The notes beneath the pieces were generated by a model, which was not told where the DNA came from, searched no databases, and saw only the letters and a program-made list of their open reading frames with translations. A stretch of DNA of 64,000 nt from contig CAIXZF010000107.1 in the NCBI GenBank assembly GCA_903923925.1, positions 1 to 64,000 on the forward strand, written 5' to 3'. A program made the translations under genes and the position numbers. Source of the DNA: an uncultured Bacteroidales bacterium (GTDB lineage Bacteria; Bacteroidota; Bacteroidia; Bacteroidales; CAIXZF01). Shown piece after piece: positions 17,155 through 26,722 of this stretch (position 1 is its first letter; each line of letters starts with the position of its first letter).

Positions 17155-18450
17155 ATGGATCTTTACAATCAGATAATTAATAAGCAGAATAAAATATCAG
17201 TAATTGGACTTGGGTATGTTGGATTGCCAATTGCACTTGAATTTGCAAAAAAAGTAGGCGTAATTGGCTTTGACATCCGCGAAGACCGTGTTGAGATGAT
17301 GCGCAACAAAATTGACCCCAGCAATGAGCTGGCATCGGATGACTTCGAAGGCTGTGATATACTATTTACATCGAATCCTGACGATTTACGTGATGCTGCA
17401 TTTCATATTGTAGCTGTTCCAACACCTATAGACGACAGTAATATGCCCGACCTCAGACCATTGTTAGGGGCAACGACCACTGTCGGCAGGGTTCTGAAAA
17501 AAGGAGACTATGTTGTGTATGAAAGCACTGTATATCCTGGTGCTACAGAGGAAGATTGTTTACCGATTCTCGAAAACCTATCAGGGCTGAAGCTCGGAAG
17601 CGATTTTAAAATCGGATATAGTCCGGAACGTATTAATCCCGGCGATAAGGAACATACAATCACCACAATTCTGAAAGTTGTGTCGGGTTGTGATACCGAA
17701 AGCCTTGATATTATTGCAAAAGTATACGAGCTTGTGGTTAAGGCAGGAGTGTATAAGGCTTCATCGATAAAAGTTGCTGAGGCATCAAAGATCATTGAAA
17801 ATACGCAGAGAGACGTTAACATTGCCCTCATGAATGAGTTGTCGATTATTTTTAACCGTATGGGTATTAATACGTTTGAGGTTTTGGAAGCAGCAGGGAC
17901 GAAGTGGAATTTCCTTAAGTTTTTTCCTGGCTTGGTAGGAGGTCATTGTATTGGCGTTGATCCGTATTACCTCACCTATAAGGCTAAAAAGTTCAGATAT
18001 CATCCACAGATTATCAATTCAGGGCGTTATGTAAACGATTCGATGGGCTTTTATGTTGCCAAACAGGTTGTTAAGAAGATGATTGCAGCCGGCAAAAATA
18101 TGCTGATCTCCCGTGTTCTTGTGATGGGCGCTACATTTAAAGAAGATGTTACAGATATCCGTAATTCTCGAGTTCCTGACATTATTAATGAGCTGAAGAC
18201 ATATGGTGTTCATGTTGACATTGTTGATCCGTTTGCCTCTTCTGAGGAGTATCATCACGAGTATGGCATCTCAATAGCCGACGGCCCTGCAGGAAAATAT
18301 GATGCAATAATAGTAGCTGTTTCGCATACGCCTTACCTGAAACTCGACGAGAATTATTTTGCAGGTCTGGCGATGGAAAGTGCTGTTGTTGCAGATTTAA
18401 AAGGTATTTTAAGAGGCAAAATAAATAAATTAACTTACTGGAGCTTATAA
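17155..18450 (+). CDS. wbpA: UDP-N-acetylglucosamine 6-dehydrogenase (WbpA/TviB type)
   Basis: NAD-dependent enzyme, 431 aa, that oxidises UDP-GlcNAc to UDP-GlcNAcA, the entry step of the pathway. The NAD-binding start is SVIGLGYVGLPIALEFAKK; other family marks are VPTPIDDSNMPDL, YESTVYPGATEEDC, GYSPERINPGDK, ASKIIENTQRDVNIALMNEL and the catalytic Cys in GGHCIGVDPYYL (about residue 265). The VPTPID and ERINPGDK forms match the N-acetylhexosamine dehydrogenases (WbpA, TviB) more than UDP-glucose dehydrogenases. It follows wbpB after 62 bases. Confidence 0.9.
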   Translation: MDLYNQIINKQNKISVIGLGYVGLPIALEFAKKVGVIGFDIREDRVEMMRNKIDPSNELASDDFEGCDILFTSNPDDLRDAAFHIVAVPTPIDDSNMPDLRPLLGATTTVGRVLKKGDYVVYESTVYPGATEEDCLPILENLSGLKLGSDFKIGYSPERINPGDKEHTITTILKVVSGCDTESLDIIAKVYELVVKAGVYKASSIKVAEASKIIENTQRDVNIALMNELSIIFNRMGINTFEVLEAAGTKWNFLKFFPGLVGGHCIGVDPYYLTYKAKKFRYHPQIINSGRYVNDSMGFYVAKQVVKKMIAAGKNMLISRVLVMGATFKEDVTDIRNSRVPDIINELKTYGVHVDIVDPFASSEEYHHEYGISIADGPAGKYDAIIVAVSHTPYLKLDENYFAGLAMESAVVADLKGILRGKINKLTYWSL

Positions 18451-18523
18451 AATATGTTCAAATGCTTATATTTGGACGATGATATACTAAGAATAAGCAC
18501 TGCAAACTACTAAATATTTGGCT

Positions 18524-19540
18524 ATGAAGATTCTTGTTACCGGAGGAACCGGATATATTGGTTCGCATACAGTTGTTGAATTGCAACAAAAAGGATACCA
18601 GGTTGTTGTAATCGATAATCTGTCAAATTCGAACGAAGCTGTTCTTGATAATATCAGTAAAATTACAGGGATAAGACCGGATTTCGAATGTTTTGACCTT
18701 ATAGAACGGGAAAGGACTCTTGATTTTTTTAGCCGTAACAGTGATATAACAGGCGTTATCCATTTTGCTGCTTTTAAGGCTGTTGGAGAGTCGGTTGCTG
18801 AGCCGCTGAAATACTACAGAAACAATCTTGTATCCTTGATGAACATTCTTGAGGGAATGCAGCTCAATAAGGTTCCTTTCCTTGTTTTCTCTTCTTCCTG
18901 CACAGTATACGGACAACCTGAAGAACTGCCGGTTTCAGAAACATCACCTATTCAGAAAGCATTTTCACCCTATGGAAATACCAAGCAAATTTCAGAAGAA
19001 ATAATTGGTGATTTTCTTGAAACTTCGGATGTGAAGTGCATTGCATTACGTTATTTTAACCCGATAGGAGCGCATGAATCTTCATTAATTGGTGAATTAC
19101 CTCTTGGGATTCCTAATAATCTTGTGCCTTTTATTACGCAGACAGCCATAGGGTTACGTTCGCAGCTTAAGGTATTCGGAAACGATTATAATACGCCGGA
19201 TGGCACTCCAATCCGCGATTACATACATGTAGTGGATCTGGCAAAGGCCCATGTTATCGCAATTGAGCGAATGACTAATGGAAATAACAAAAAGGCATTG
19301 GAAGTGTTTAATCTCGGAACTGGTAATGGACAAACCGTTCTGGAAGTAATTAAATCTTTTGAAAAAGTCAGTGGTGAAAAGCTGAATTATGTTATAGTGG
19401 AGCGACGTGCCGGCGATGTGGAAAAAGTATGGGCCGACACACGTTTTGCTAATGCGGAATTGGGTTGGAAGGCGGCAATGAGCCTTGATGAAATGACCCT
19501 TTCTGCCTGGAATTGGGAGAAAGCTATTGCTAATAAATAA
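18524..19540 (+). CDS. galE: UDP-glucose 4-epimerase
   Basis: Interconverts UDP-glucose and UDP-galactose (or the N-acetyl forms). 338 aa from ATG 18524; the open frame begins at a TTG two codons earlier, which I reject. The Rossmann start is KILVTGGTGYIGSHTVVEL, followed by FAAFKAVGESV, the catalytic Ser in SSSCTVYGQP and the Y-x-x-x-K pair in SPYGNTK. RYFNPIGAHESSLIGE and TPIRDYIHVVDLAKAH are further GalE marks. Upstream there is a TATATTTG box at 18467-18474, so the gene may have an internal promoter as well as read-through from wbpA. Confidence 0.94.
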   Translation: MKILVTGGTGYIGSHTVVELQQKGYQVVVIDNLSNSNEAVLDNISKITGIRPDFECFDLIERERTLDFFSRNSDITGVIHFAAFKAVGESVAEPLKYYRNNLVSLMNILEGMQLNKVPFLVFSSSCTVYGQPEELPVSETSPIQKAFSPYGNTKQISEEIIGDFLETSDVKCIALRYFNPIGAHESSLIGELPLGIPNNLVPFITQTAIGLRSQLKVFGNDYNTPDGTPIRDYIHVVDLAKAHVIAIERMTNGNNKKALEVFNLGTGNGQTVLEVIKSFEKVSGEKLNYVIVERRAGDVEKVWADTRFANAELGWKAAMSLDEMTLSAWNWEKAIANK

Positions 19541-19552
19541 TAAAACTGCCTT

Positions 19553-20617
19553 ATGGAAAAGATGGATAAACTCATTCTCATTACCGGCGGAGCCGGATTT
19601 ATCGGTACTCATGTTATTAAATTATTTGTAAGAAAGTATCCGAATTACAGGATAATAAATCTCGACAAGCTAACATACGCAGGGAATCTTGAAAATCTCA
19701 GGGATGTGGAAAACCTGCCAAATTATGAGTTCGTAAGAGGAGATATTGTTGATAAAGACTTTATTGACAGGCTTTTCGAAAAGCATCGTTTCGATGGTGT
19801 TATTCATCTTGCTGCTGAGTCGCATGTCGACAGATCAATTAGTAACCCATTGGAATTTATCAATACAAATATAGTTGGAACGGTAAATCTGCTTAATGCA
19901 GCGCGTCAAATCTGGGCAAATGATTCGGAAGGGAAACTGTTTTATCATGTTTCAACAGATGAAGTTTATGGTTCTTTAGGTGAAACCGGTTATTTTACTG
20001 AAGAAACTTCGTATGACCCAAGAAGTCCATATTCAGCTTCCAAGGCCAGCTCGGACCATCTTGTTAATGCTTTCCATCACACCTATGGCCTGCCCATTGT
20101 TATGTCGAATTGTTCAAATAACTACGGGCCTTACCAGTTTCCTGAGAAACTCCTGCCATTGTTCATCAACAATATCCGGAATAACAAGGCTTTGCCTGTT
20201 TATGGCAAGGGCGAAAATGTTCGTGACTGGCTTTATGTTGGTGATCATGCAAATGCAATTGATATGATTTATCATAATGGACGGCTTGGCAACAATTACA
20301 ATGTTGGCGGAAATAATGAATGGCAGAATATTATGCTCATTAAGAAGTTAATAGAAATCCTTGACAGGAAACTAGGCCGCGAAGTTGGCACTTCTCTTAA
20401 TCTGCTCAGCTATGTAAAAGACAGAGCAGGCCATGATCTCAGGTATGCCATCGATTCATCCAAACTTCAGAATGAACTGGGTTGGGAGCCTTCAGTGAAT
20501 TTTGAACAAGGACTCGAACTAACTGTTGATTGGTATCTTGATAACGAAGAATGGATGCGGAATGTGACTTCAGGTGAATATCAGAAGTATTACGAAATAC
20601 AGTATATGAAGAGGTAA
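19553..20617 (+). CDS. rmlB: dTDP-glucose 4,6-dehydratase
   Basis: Converts dTDP-glucose to dTDP-4-keto-6-deoxyglucose, the branch point to dTDP-rhamnose and related sugars. 354 aa, standard. Marks are LITGGAGFIGTHVIKLF, LDKLTYAGNLENL, LAAESHVDRSI, the catalytic Thr-Asp-Glu in STDEVYGSLGE and Tyr-Lys in SPYSASKASSDH, then NCSNNYGPYQFPEKL. It starts 12 bases after galE (ATG 19562 is possible too). The other rml genes are not in the window, so the final sugar is unknown. Confidence 0.94.
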   Translation: MEKMDKLILITGGAGFIGTHVIKLFVRKYPNYRIINLDKLTYAGNLENLRDVENLPNYEFVRGDIVDKDFIDRLFEKHRFDGVIHLAAESHVDRSISNPLEFINTNIVGTVNLLNAARQIWANDSEGKLFYHVSTDEVYGSLGETGYFTEETSYDPRSPYSASKASSDHLVNAFHHTYGLPIVMSNCSNNYGPYQFPEKLLPLFINNIRNNKALPVYGKGENVRDWLYVGDHANAIDMIYHNGRLGNNYNVGGNNEWQNIMLIKKLIEILDRKLGREVGTSLNLLSYVKDRAGHDLRYAIDSSKLQNELGWEPSVNFEQGLELTVDWYLDNEEWMRNVTSGEYQKYYEIQYMKR

Positions 20618-20639
20618 GCTTGCTATTGAATGCAAAACT

Positions 20640-21392
20640 ATGAGCCTGTTTAACCAGATTTTTCACAAGAAACCGAATGAGCCGGCCTTAGCCGACTTTT
20701 CGGCTTTGGGTGTGGATATACATTCACACCTTGTTCCTGGTATTGATGACGGCTCTGATAAAGTTGAAACCTCCCTTGAGATTATGAGAGGATTTGAGAA
20801 TCTCGGCTTTAAAAAGATGATAACAACCCCTCATATAATGGAGGATTTTTATAAAAATAATCCGGAAGTTATTAATACAGGGCTTGAAGTAGTGAGGAAA
20901 GCAGCCTTATCAGAAGGGATTACCCTGAAGCTTGAGGCTGCTGCCGAATATAATATTGATGATGGTTTTGAAAAGAAGTTCAAAAACGATAAGTTGATGA
21001 CTTTTGGCGATAATTATATTCTTGTTGAGTTATCTACGTTTACGCCTCATCCGAACCTGCTTACAATTCTTTTCAATCTTCAGCTGGAAGGTTACAGGAT
21101 TGTTCTTGCTCACGCCGAAAGGTATTCTTACTGGTACGATGATATGAAAGGATATGAAGAACTTCGCGACCGCGATGTTCTTTTTCAGGTAAATCTTCTT
21201 TCATTCATCAGCAATCATAAGCCTGCAATTAAAAAGATGGCCGAAAAACTGGCTTCTCACGATATGATTGATTTCCTTGGCAGCGACATTCATAATCCTG
21301 GCAACTTACGATATTATCAAGGCTGCCTCAGCGATAACTGGATAATTCATCTTGTGAGAAGTGGCAGGTTGCTTAATAGCTCATTACTGTAA
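20640..21392 (+). CDS. PHP-domain protein tyrosine phosphatase (CpsB/YwqE type)
   Basis: 250 aa manganese-dependent phosphatase that removes phosphate from tyrosine-rich tails of polysaccharide co-polymerase kinases and so tunes surface polymer export. Metal ligands of the PHP fold are visible: VDIHSHLVPGIDDG, TTPHIMEDFY, EAAAEYNIDD, LAHAERY and LGSDIHN. The gene follows rmlB by 22 bases, which agrees with a role in controlling the glycan this cluster supplies. The partner kinase (Wzc/CpsD) is not in the window. It is followed closely by rsmE. Confidence 0.9.
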   Translation: MSLFNQIFHKKPNEPALADFSALGVDIHSHLVPGIDDGSDKVETSLEIMRGFENLGFKKMITTPHIMEDFYKNNPEVINTGLEVVRKAALSEGITLKLEAAAEYNIDDGFEKKFKNDKLMTFGDNYILVELSTFTPHPNLLTILFNLQLEGYRIVLAHAERYSYWYDDMKGYEELRDRDVLFQVNLLSFISNHKPAIKKMAEKLASHDMIDFLGSDIHNPGNLRYYQGCLSDNWIIHLVRSGRLLNSSLL

Positions 21393-21413
21393 ACCTTCTG
21401 CTAAAAAATTCGT

Positions 21414-22127
21414 ATGTCGCAGTTGCCTTTGTTTTTTACGCATTCTCTTGTATCAGATCAGGTTCTGCTTACCGGCGATGATGCCAGGCATTGTTTCAGG
21501 GTTTTGCGTTTACGCGAAGGCGATGAAATAAGGATGACCGATGGCTATGGTAATGCTGGCACAGCAAAAATACTTGACACAAATATCGACAGATGTGTGG
21601 CAATTATTACAAGAAGAGATGAAATCCAAAACCGTTCACTTAACATTCATATAGGTATTTCGCCGCTTAAAAATGTTGACAGGTTTGAATGGTTTATTGA
21701 AAAAGCCACTGAACTTGGCGTTTCCACAATTACTCCGATTTTAACTGCGCGAACCGAGAAAACTGCTATAAAGACCGAAAGGCTTGAAAAAATTATTATT
21801 TCCGGGCTTAAACAATCGGGTCAATATTGGAAGCCAACACTTTCTGCGCCGGTTTCATTTGATAAGTATCTCGATGAGCATACTGAATGTCAGAGATTTA
21901 TAGCATATTGTGAAGATAAACCACCTTTGCATCTTGCGAATTCCTGCCTGAAGGTAAAAGATGTGAGTCTTCTAATTGGGCCAGAAGGAGATTTTACGAT
22001 GAATGAAGTTGAAAAAGCTCTGAGTAAAAACTATACAATGGTTAGCCTGGGTGAAAATCGCCTTCGTACAGAAACAGCTGGTATTGTGGCTGTTGAAATT
22101 GTTCATATTATTAATTCAATTGTTTAG
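21414..22127 (+). CDS. rsmE: 16S rRNA (uracil1498-N3)-methyltransferase
   Basis: SPOUT-family enzyme that methylates U1498 in the small-subunit rRNA. 237 aa. The N-terminal PUA-like part shows LLTGDDARHCFRVLRLREGD; the knot motifs are GPEGDFTMNEVEKAL and LGENRLRTETAGIVAVEIV. The central KATELGVSTITPILTARTEK is also typical. It starts 21 bases after the phosphatase gene, likely riding on the same transcript, a housekeeping gene after the sugar cluster. Confidence 0.95.
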   Translation: MSQLPLFFTHSLVSDQVLLTGDDARHCFRVLRLREGDEIRMTDGYGNAGTAKILDTNIDRCVAIITRRDEIQNRSLNIHIGISPLKNVDRFEWFIEKATELGVSTITPILTARTEKTAIKTERLEKIIISGLKQSGQYWKPTLSAPVSFDKYLDEHTECQRFIAYCEDKPPLHLANSCLKVKDVSLLIGPEGDFTMNEVEKALSKNYTMVSLGENRLRTETAGIVAVEIVHIINSIV

Positions 22128-22172
22128 CTGCAATAAGAACCGGCTTTTGCCGTAATCTGTTAATTTTGTACG

Positions 22173-22823
22173 ATGAGAAAATTTCTGATTCTAATATTTT
22201 TCCCGGTTTTATATGCTTCGGCACAGGTTCCCTCATTGCAGATAGCTTTGTTGAAGTACAATGGCGGAGGCGACTGGTATGCAAATCCGACTTCTTTACC
22301 TAATCTTGCTGAGTTTTGTAACACGAACCTGGGTACAAATATCGCTACAGATATTCCAACTGTTGATGTTGGAAGTACAGAAATTTTCAATTATCCATTT
22401 CTGCATATGACCGGACATGGAAATGTTGTGTGGTCTGCACAGGACATGCAGAACCTGAGGACTTACCTTATTGGCGGAGGCTTTCTTCATATCGACGACA
22501 ATTATGGCATGGATAAGTTTATCAGACCTCAGATTGCAAAGTTATTTCCTGAGACTCAACTTGTTGAGCTCCCTTTTGATCATCCGATCTACCACCAGAA
22601 GTTTGAATTTAAAAATGGACTGCCGAAGATCCACGAACACGATGGAAAAGCTCCACAGGGGTTTGGTATTGTTTGGGAGGGCCGGCTGGTGCTGCTGTAC
22701 ACCTACGAATGCGACCTTGGTGATGGCTGGGAAGACCCTGAGGTGCACAAAGATACAAAAGAAACCAGGTTGAAAGCCCTTCAAATGGGTGCCAACCTTA
22801 TCCAATATGTTTTCGTTCAATAG
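22173..22823 (+). CDS. DUF4159 domain protein, exported
   Basis: 216 aa with a signal peptide (FLILIFFPVLYASAQ). The mature protein (IALLKYNGGGDWYANPTSLP, YPFLHMTGHGNVVWS, LRTYLIGGGFLHIDDNYGMD) fits DUF4159, a domain related to the glutamine amidotransferase-like fold and common in Bacteroidota and planctomycetes. The function is not known; it may bind or degrade a periplasmic substrate. It follows rsmE by 45 bases and converges on valS. Confidence 0.88.
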   Translation: MRKFLILIFFPVLYASAQVPSLQIALLKYNGGGDWYANPTSLPNLAEFCNTNLGTNIATDIPTVDVGSTEIFNYPFLHMTGHGNVVWSAQDMQNLRTYLIGGGFLHIDDNYGMDKFIRPQIAKLFPETQLVELPFDHPIYHQKFEFKNGLPKIHEHDGKAPQGFGIVWEGRLVLLYTYECDLGDGWEDPEVHKDTKETRLKALQMGANLIQYVFVQ

Positions 22824-22938
22824 TGTCGGTCAAAAAAATACCTGCATAACATCTGCAACAACGAAATACAGTTTGATATTGTCCTGATTTGCTTGTGGAT
22901 AATGAAAACCTGGTTTGTTTAAGTTTAAACCTGACCAA

Positions 22939-25572
22939 TTACTTTTTCAAGCTCAATATCTGATCGTTTAGAACACGAATCCGGGATTCAGCATCTGCCT
23001 TCTTCTTGAATTCCATTTCTTTGACCTTATCTGGAGCACCCGACATAAAGCGTTCATTGTCAAGTTTTCTCATAACAGAGCTCAGGAATCCGTGTGTGTA
23101 AACCAATTCTTCCTCCAGCTTCTTTAACTCAGCCTCCACATCAATTTTGTCGCCAAGCGGAATAAAAAATTCTGTCGACCGCTGAACAAATGAGATAGCT
23201 CCGTTTACTTTTTCGTCGACATATTCTATTGAATCGAGGTTGCAAAGTTTAACCAACAGAGGATCAAAGTAAAGATCGGCCTGTTCTCCGGAGTTCTTTT
23301 TGATCATTAGTTGAATGGAATCTCTGTTCAGGATATTTTTTTCCTTACGGATGTTCCTGATATCAACGATAACTTCTGAAGCGAATTCAAACCGGTTCAG
23401 AATTTCTTTGTCATAAGGGATTGCATCTGGCCATTTTGCAATTATCAGACAATCGTCGCTGTTTCTTTCACGCACAAGACTCCACATCTCTTCTGTAATA
23501 AATGGCATGAAAGGATGTAGCAGCTTCATCAGCGTTTCGAAATAGCCAACTGCCTGAGTATACGTAGTCAGGTCTATCGGCTGCTGATAGGCAGGTTTAA
23601 TCATCTCAAGATACCAGGAGCAAAAATCATCCCAGATGTGCTTGTAAATGGTCATAAGCGCATCCGAAAGCCGGTATTTGGAGAAATGATCTTCAATAAC
23701 TTCAATGGTTTGATTCAGTTTAGCCGAATACCAGGTATTTGCAACAGATGCATATGTTGCTTGTTCAAGTGAAGCATCAATTTGCCAGCCCTTTATAAGT
23801 CTTAGTGCATTCCAGATTTTATTACTGAAATTTCTGCCCTGTTCACAAAGTTCTTCATCAAACGGAAGGTCGTTGCCTGCAGGTGAAGTCAAAAGCATCC
23901 CGACTCTAACGCCATCAGCTCCATATTGGGCAATCAGGTCAATAGGGTCGGGAGAATTTCCCAGCGATTTCGACATCTTCCTGCCTAATTTATCGCGAAC
24001 AATCCCTGTGAGGTAAACGTTACGGAAAGGAATATCATTCCGGTATTCCAGGCCAGCTATAATCATTCGCGCTACCCAGAAAAATAAAATCTCAGGAGCA
24101 GTAACCAGATCATTGGTTGGGTAGTAATAGCTGATGTCCTTATTTTCATTGTCAATAATGCCGTCGAATACTGAAATTGGCCATAACCAGGAACTGAACC
24201 AGGTGTCGAGTACATCTTCATCCTGTTTTAGGTCGTCGAGCGTATAAGCAGTGTTGTATTTTGTATTTGCCAAAGCCACTGCTTCTTCTTTGGATGTGGC
24301 AACAACAATTTCGTGATTGGGAAGGTAATAGGCTGGTATCTGCTGTCCCCACCACAACTGACGCGAGATGCACCAGTCTTTAACATTTTCCATCCAATGC
24401 CTGTATGTGTTTTTGAATTTAGCAGGATGGAACTTTATTGTATCATTCATTACCACTTCAAGTGCAGGCTTTGCCAATTCGCTCATCTGCAAAAACCATT
24501 GCATCGAAAGTTTAGGCTCAATAACCTCGTTTGTGCGTTCAGAGTAGCCTACTTTATTCAGGTAGTCTTCAATTTTTACCAGGTTATTCGAAGCCTTCAG
24601 GTCTTCGGCTATACGTTCTCTTACTGCGAAACGGTCTTCACCAATATAAAGCTGGGCAGCTTCACTCATTGTGCCGTTATCATTGAAGGTGTCGATAGTT
24701 GGCAGATGATGTTTATTCCCTAAGGTATAGTCGTTTATATCGTGAGCAGGGGTAACTTTTAAGGCACCTGTTCCAAACTCGCGGTCAACATATTCGTCGA
24801 AAATAATCGGAACGGATCTGTTTATCAGAGGGATAATTGCTCTTCTGCCTTTCAGGTGAATATAACGTTCATCTTCAGGATGAACACAAACTGCAGTATC
24901 TCCCAGAATTGTTTCTGGTCTTGTAGTTGCTATTGTAATCCATTCATTTTCAGAATCTTCTATCTTATAACGTACATAATAGAGTTTAGACTGAACTTCC
25001 TTATAGATAACTTCCTCATCAGAGAGTGCAGTAAGTGCTTTAGGATCCCAGTTCACCATTCTCACCCCTTTGTATATGAGTCCTTTATTATACAGGTCAA
25101 CAAAAACATGAATTACCTGTTTGTAAAGGCTCTCATCCATGGTAAATTTAGTTCTCGACCAGTCGCATGAGGCACCAAGCTTTTTGAGTTGTTCAAGAAT
25201 AATACCACCATGTTTTTCTTTCCATTCCCATGCATGCTGAAGGAACTCTTCGCGGGTTAATGATGCTTTCTCAATTCCCTGCTGCCTGAGTTTATCCACA
25301 ACTTTAGCTTCAGTTGCAATTGATGCATGATCAGTACCGGGTAACCATAAGGTATTCTTTCCCATCATTCGTTGCCTGCGGACGAGTACGTCCTGAATCG
25401 TATTGTTCAGCATATGCCCCATGTGAAGTACACCTGTAACATTTGGCGGAGGGATTACGATTGTATAAGGCTCCCTGTCGTCGGGAGTAGAACTGAAATG
25501 ACCATTGTCGAGCCAGTATTTATACCATTTGTCTTCGGTTTGTGTGGGAACGTATTTTGGAGGTATTTCCAT
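22939..25572 (-). CDS. valS: Valyl-tRNA synthetase
   Basis: Charges tRNA-Val. 877 aa, normal length. The class I HIGH motif reads HMGH in [17 protein letters not shown] (about residue 50) and the KMSKS motif is [14 protein letters not shown] (about 535). The editing domain lies between, with [17 protein letters not shown]. The anticodon-binding domain follows and the C-terminal coiled coil ([20 protein letters not shown] to the end) is present. It is convergent with the DUF4159 gene and has a good upstream promoter. Confidence 0.98.
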   Translation of the reverse strand: MEIPPKYVPTQTEDKWYKYWLDNGHFSSTPDDREPYTIVIPPPNVTGVLHMGHMLNNTIQDVLVRRQRMMGKNTLWLPGTDHASIATEAKVVDKLRQQGIEKASLTREEFLQHAWEWKEKHGGIILEQLKKLGASCDWSRTKFTMDESLYKQVIHVFVDLYNKGLIYKGVRMVNWDPKALTALSDEEVIYKEVQSKLYYVRYKIEDSENEWITIATTRPETILGDTAVCVHPEDERYIHLKGRRAIIPLINRSVPIIFDEYVDREFGTGALKVTPAHDINDYTLGNKHHLPTIDTFNDNGTMSEAAQLYIGEDRFAVRERIAEDLKASNNLVKIEDYLNKVGYSERTNEVIEPKLSMQWFLQMSELAKPALEVVMNDTIKFHPAKFKNTYRHWMENVKDWCISRQLWWGQQIPAYYLPNHEIVVATSKEEAVALANTKYNTAYTLDDLKQDEDVLDTWFSSWLWPISVFDGIIDNENKDISYYYPTNDLVTAPEILFFWVARMIIAGLEYRNDIPFRNVYLTGIVRDKLGRKMSKSLGNSPDPIDLIAQYGADGVRVGMLLTSPAGNDLPFDEELCEQGRNFSNKIWNALRLIKGWQIDASLEQATYASVANTWYSAKLNQTIEVIEDHFSKYRLSDALMTIYKHIWDDFCSWYLEMIKPAYQQPIDLTTYTQAVGYFETLMKLLHPFMPFITEEMWSLVRERNSDDCLIIAKWPDAIPYDKEILNRFEFASEVIVDIRNIRKEKNILNRDSIQLMIKKNSGEQADLYFDPLLVKLCNLDSIEYVDEKVNGAISFVQRSTEFFIPLGDKIDVEAELKKLEEELVYTHGFLSSVMRKLDNERFMSGAPDKVKEMEFKKKADAESRIRVLNDQILSLKK

Positions 25573-25611
25573 CAGATACAGCGATTTAGTGCGGTTTTAT
25601 AAAATAATTTG

Positions 25612-25640
25612 CAAAGGTACGAAAAATCACTTTGCAGCAA
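25612..25640 (-). promoter_or_regulatory. Bacteroidota-type promoter of valS
   Basis: Read leftward, TTG (25640-25638), an 18-base spacer and TACCTTTG (25619-25612) fit the -33/-7 pattern. The expected transcription start is near 25605, about 30 bases before the ATG at 25572. Confidence 0.7.
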
Positions 25641-25670
25641 TCTCGTCAATAGTTTTGAAAAAAAAAGGAA

Positions 25671-26591
25671 TTAACTGATTTTCAGTCGCCTGCCGATTTT
25701 AAGTGCAGTTTTTTTTGTAATTTTATTTGCCTTACAAAGCGCAACGATAGTAGTGTTGTTTTTTTTGGCAATCTTTCCGAGAGTATCGCCCTTCTTTACG
25801 ACATAAACGTCGGCAGGTTCGCTGCTGCTGTTTCCTCTCTGGTAGCCTCGTTTTCCGTTCTTGGGATTTCTGATTTTGGCACCATAACTAAACAAGGCTG
25901 AGGTAATCTGAACAGTATCTTTCGAAAGCGTGAAATTATCAAAATCGATAAAGGTATTCGGGTTAAACGGCTCACCAAGAAACCTGGTTTCGAAATGAAG
26001 GTGATTGGCTGTTGCTCTGCCTGTTCTGCCTCCTAATCCAACAACTTCGCCGGCTTTGACATCATCATTTACATGTACAATAATCTTGGATAAATGTGCA
26101 TAAACGGTTTCAAGACCATTGTAATGCCTTACAACTACAAGGTTTCCATATCCTCTGTATTTTCTGGCTAAACGAACTTTCCCATCGAATGCACTTACTA
26201 CAGTATCTCCAAGATTGAGTTTCAGGTCGACACCTGCATGAAAATGCCTGCCACGGTATCCAAATGGTGAAAGAAACTTCCCGGGGTGAGGAAATACAAA
26301 CTTATTTTCCGAAGGATGAACAAGGTATAAAACTGTGGTATCATCCAGCTGAGCAAGATCCTGTCGCCTCACTCTTACATTCGCATTGTCCCAGGAGTTG
26401 TTGTAAAGTACGTCGGAAGGGATGAAAATCATGTCAGCCGGCATATAATCCGGCATTTCTGCAAGGCTGTCGGAAATATAGTCGGGGTATTCTTCTTCAG
26501 GCCTGCTCGTACTGTCGATCCGAATCTGTTGAGATACAGCTGCTAAGGGTAAAAGAAACAGAAATAAAATATATAATCGAGCGGCTTTCAA
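25671..26591 (-). CDS. M23 metallopeptidase with C-terminal LysM
   Basis: Zinc peptidase that cuts peptidoglycan cross-bridges in the periplasm. The M23 ligands are in RHFHAGVDLKL and ANHLHFETRF, within the LytM fold (about residues 110-235); a LysM repeat (VYVVKKGDTLGKIAKKNN) ends the protein and binds glycan chains. The frame is open from a TTG at 26642, but a good promoter box at 26629-26636 lies inside that stretch, so the start must be further in. TTG 26591 gives a textbook signal peptide (KAARLYILFLFLLPLAAVSQ); I choose it. The gene is divergent from a lysozyme-like gene. Confidence 0.88.
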   Translation of the reverse strand: MKAARLYILFLFLLPLAAVSQQIRIDSTSRPEEEYPDYISDSLAEMPDYMPADMIFIPSDVLYNNSWDNANVRVRRQDLAQLDDTTVLYLVHPSENKFVFPHPGKFLSPFGYRGRHFHAGVDLKLNLGDTVVSAFDGKVRLARKYRGYGNLVVVRHYNGLETVYAHLSKIIVHVNDDVKAGEVVGLGGRTGRATANHLHFETRFLGEPFNPNTFIDFDNFTLSKDTVQITSALFSYGAKIRNPKNGKRGYQRGNSSSEPADVYVVKKGDTLGKIAKKNNTTIVALCKANKITKKTALKIGRRLKIS

Positions 26592-26628
26592 CAGTTTTGT
26601 AATTGTATTGGTTCCTTTATTAATTTTG

Positions 26629-26660
26629 CAAAAGTATTTCAAATAATCTGTTCAAACAAA
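26629..26660 (-). promoter_or_regulatory. Bacteroidota-type promoter of the M23/LysM gene
   Basis: Read leftward, TTTG (26660-26657), a 20-base spacer and TACTTTTG (26636-26629). Transcription would begin near 26622, which rules out the more upstream TTG 26642 as start codon. Confidence 0.7.
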
Positions 26661-26722
26661 TACACCCAAGGTATATATCGCATATATAAAAAGGTGTCAA
26701 TTAATGTTATTTATCAGGAATA

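Noticed and set aside
18467-18474. Strong internal promoter for galE
   Set aside because: The TATATTTG box is present but no -33 TTTG lies at the right distance, so I did not list it as a feature.
22894-22902. Perfect DnaA box (TGTGGATAA) between convergent genes
   Set aside because: It is single, with no cluster, AT-rich unwinding element or dnaA/dnaN neighbours; chance is enough.
26592-26642. Upstream extension of the M23 gene to TTG 26642
   Set aside because: It contains the -7 promoter box and lies before the expected transcript start, and it spoils an otherwise standard signal peptide.
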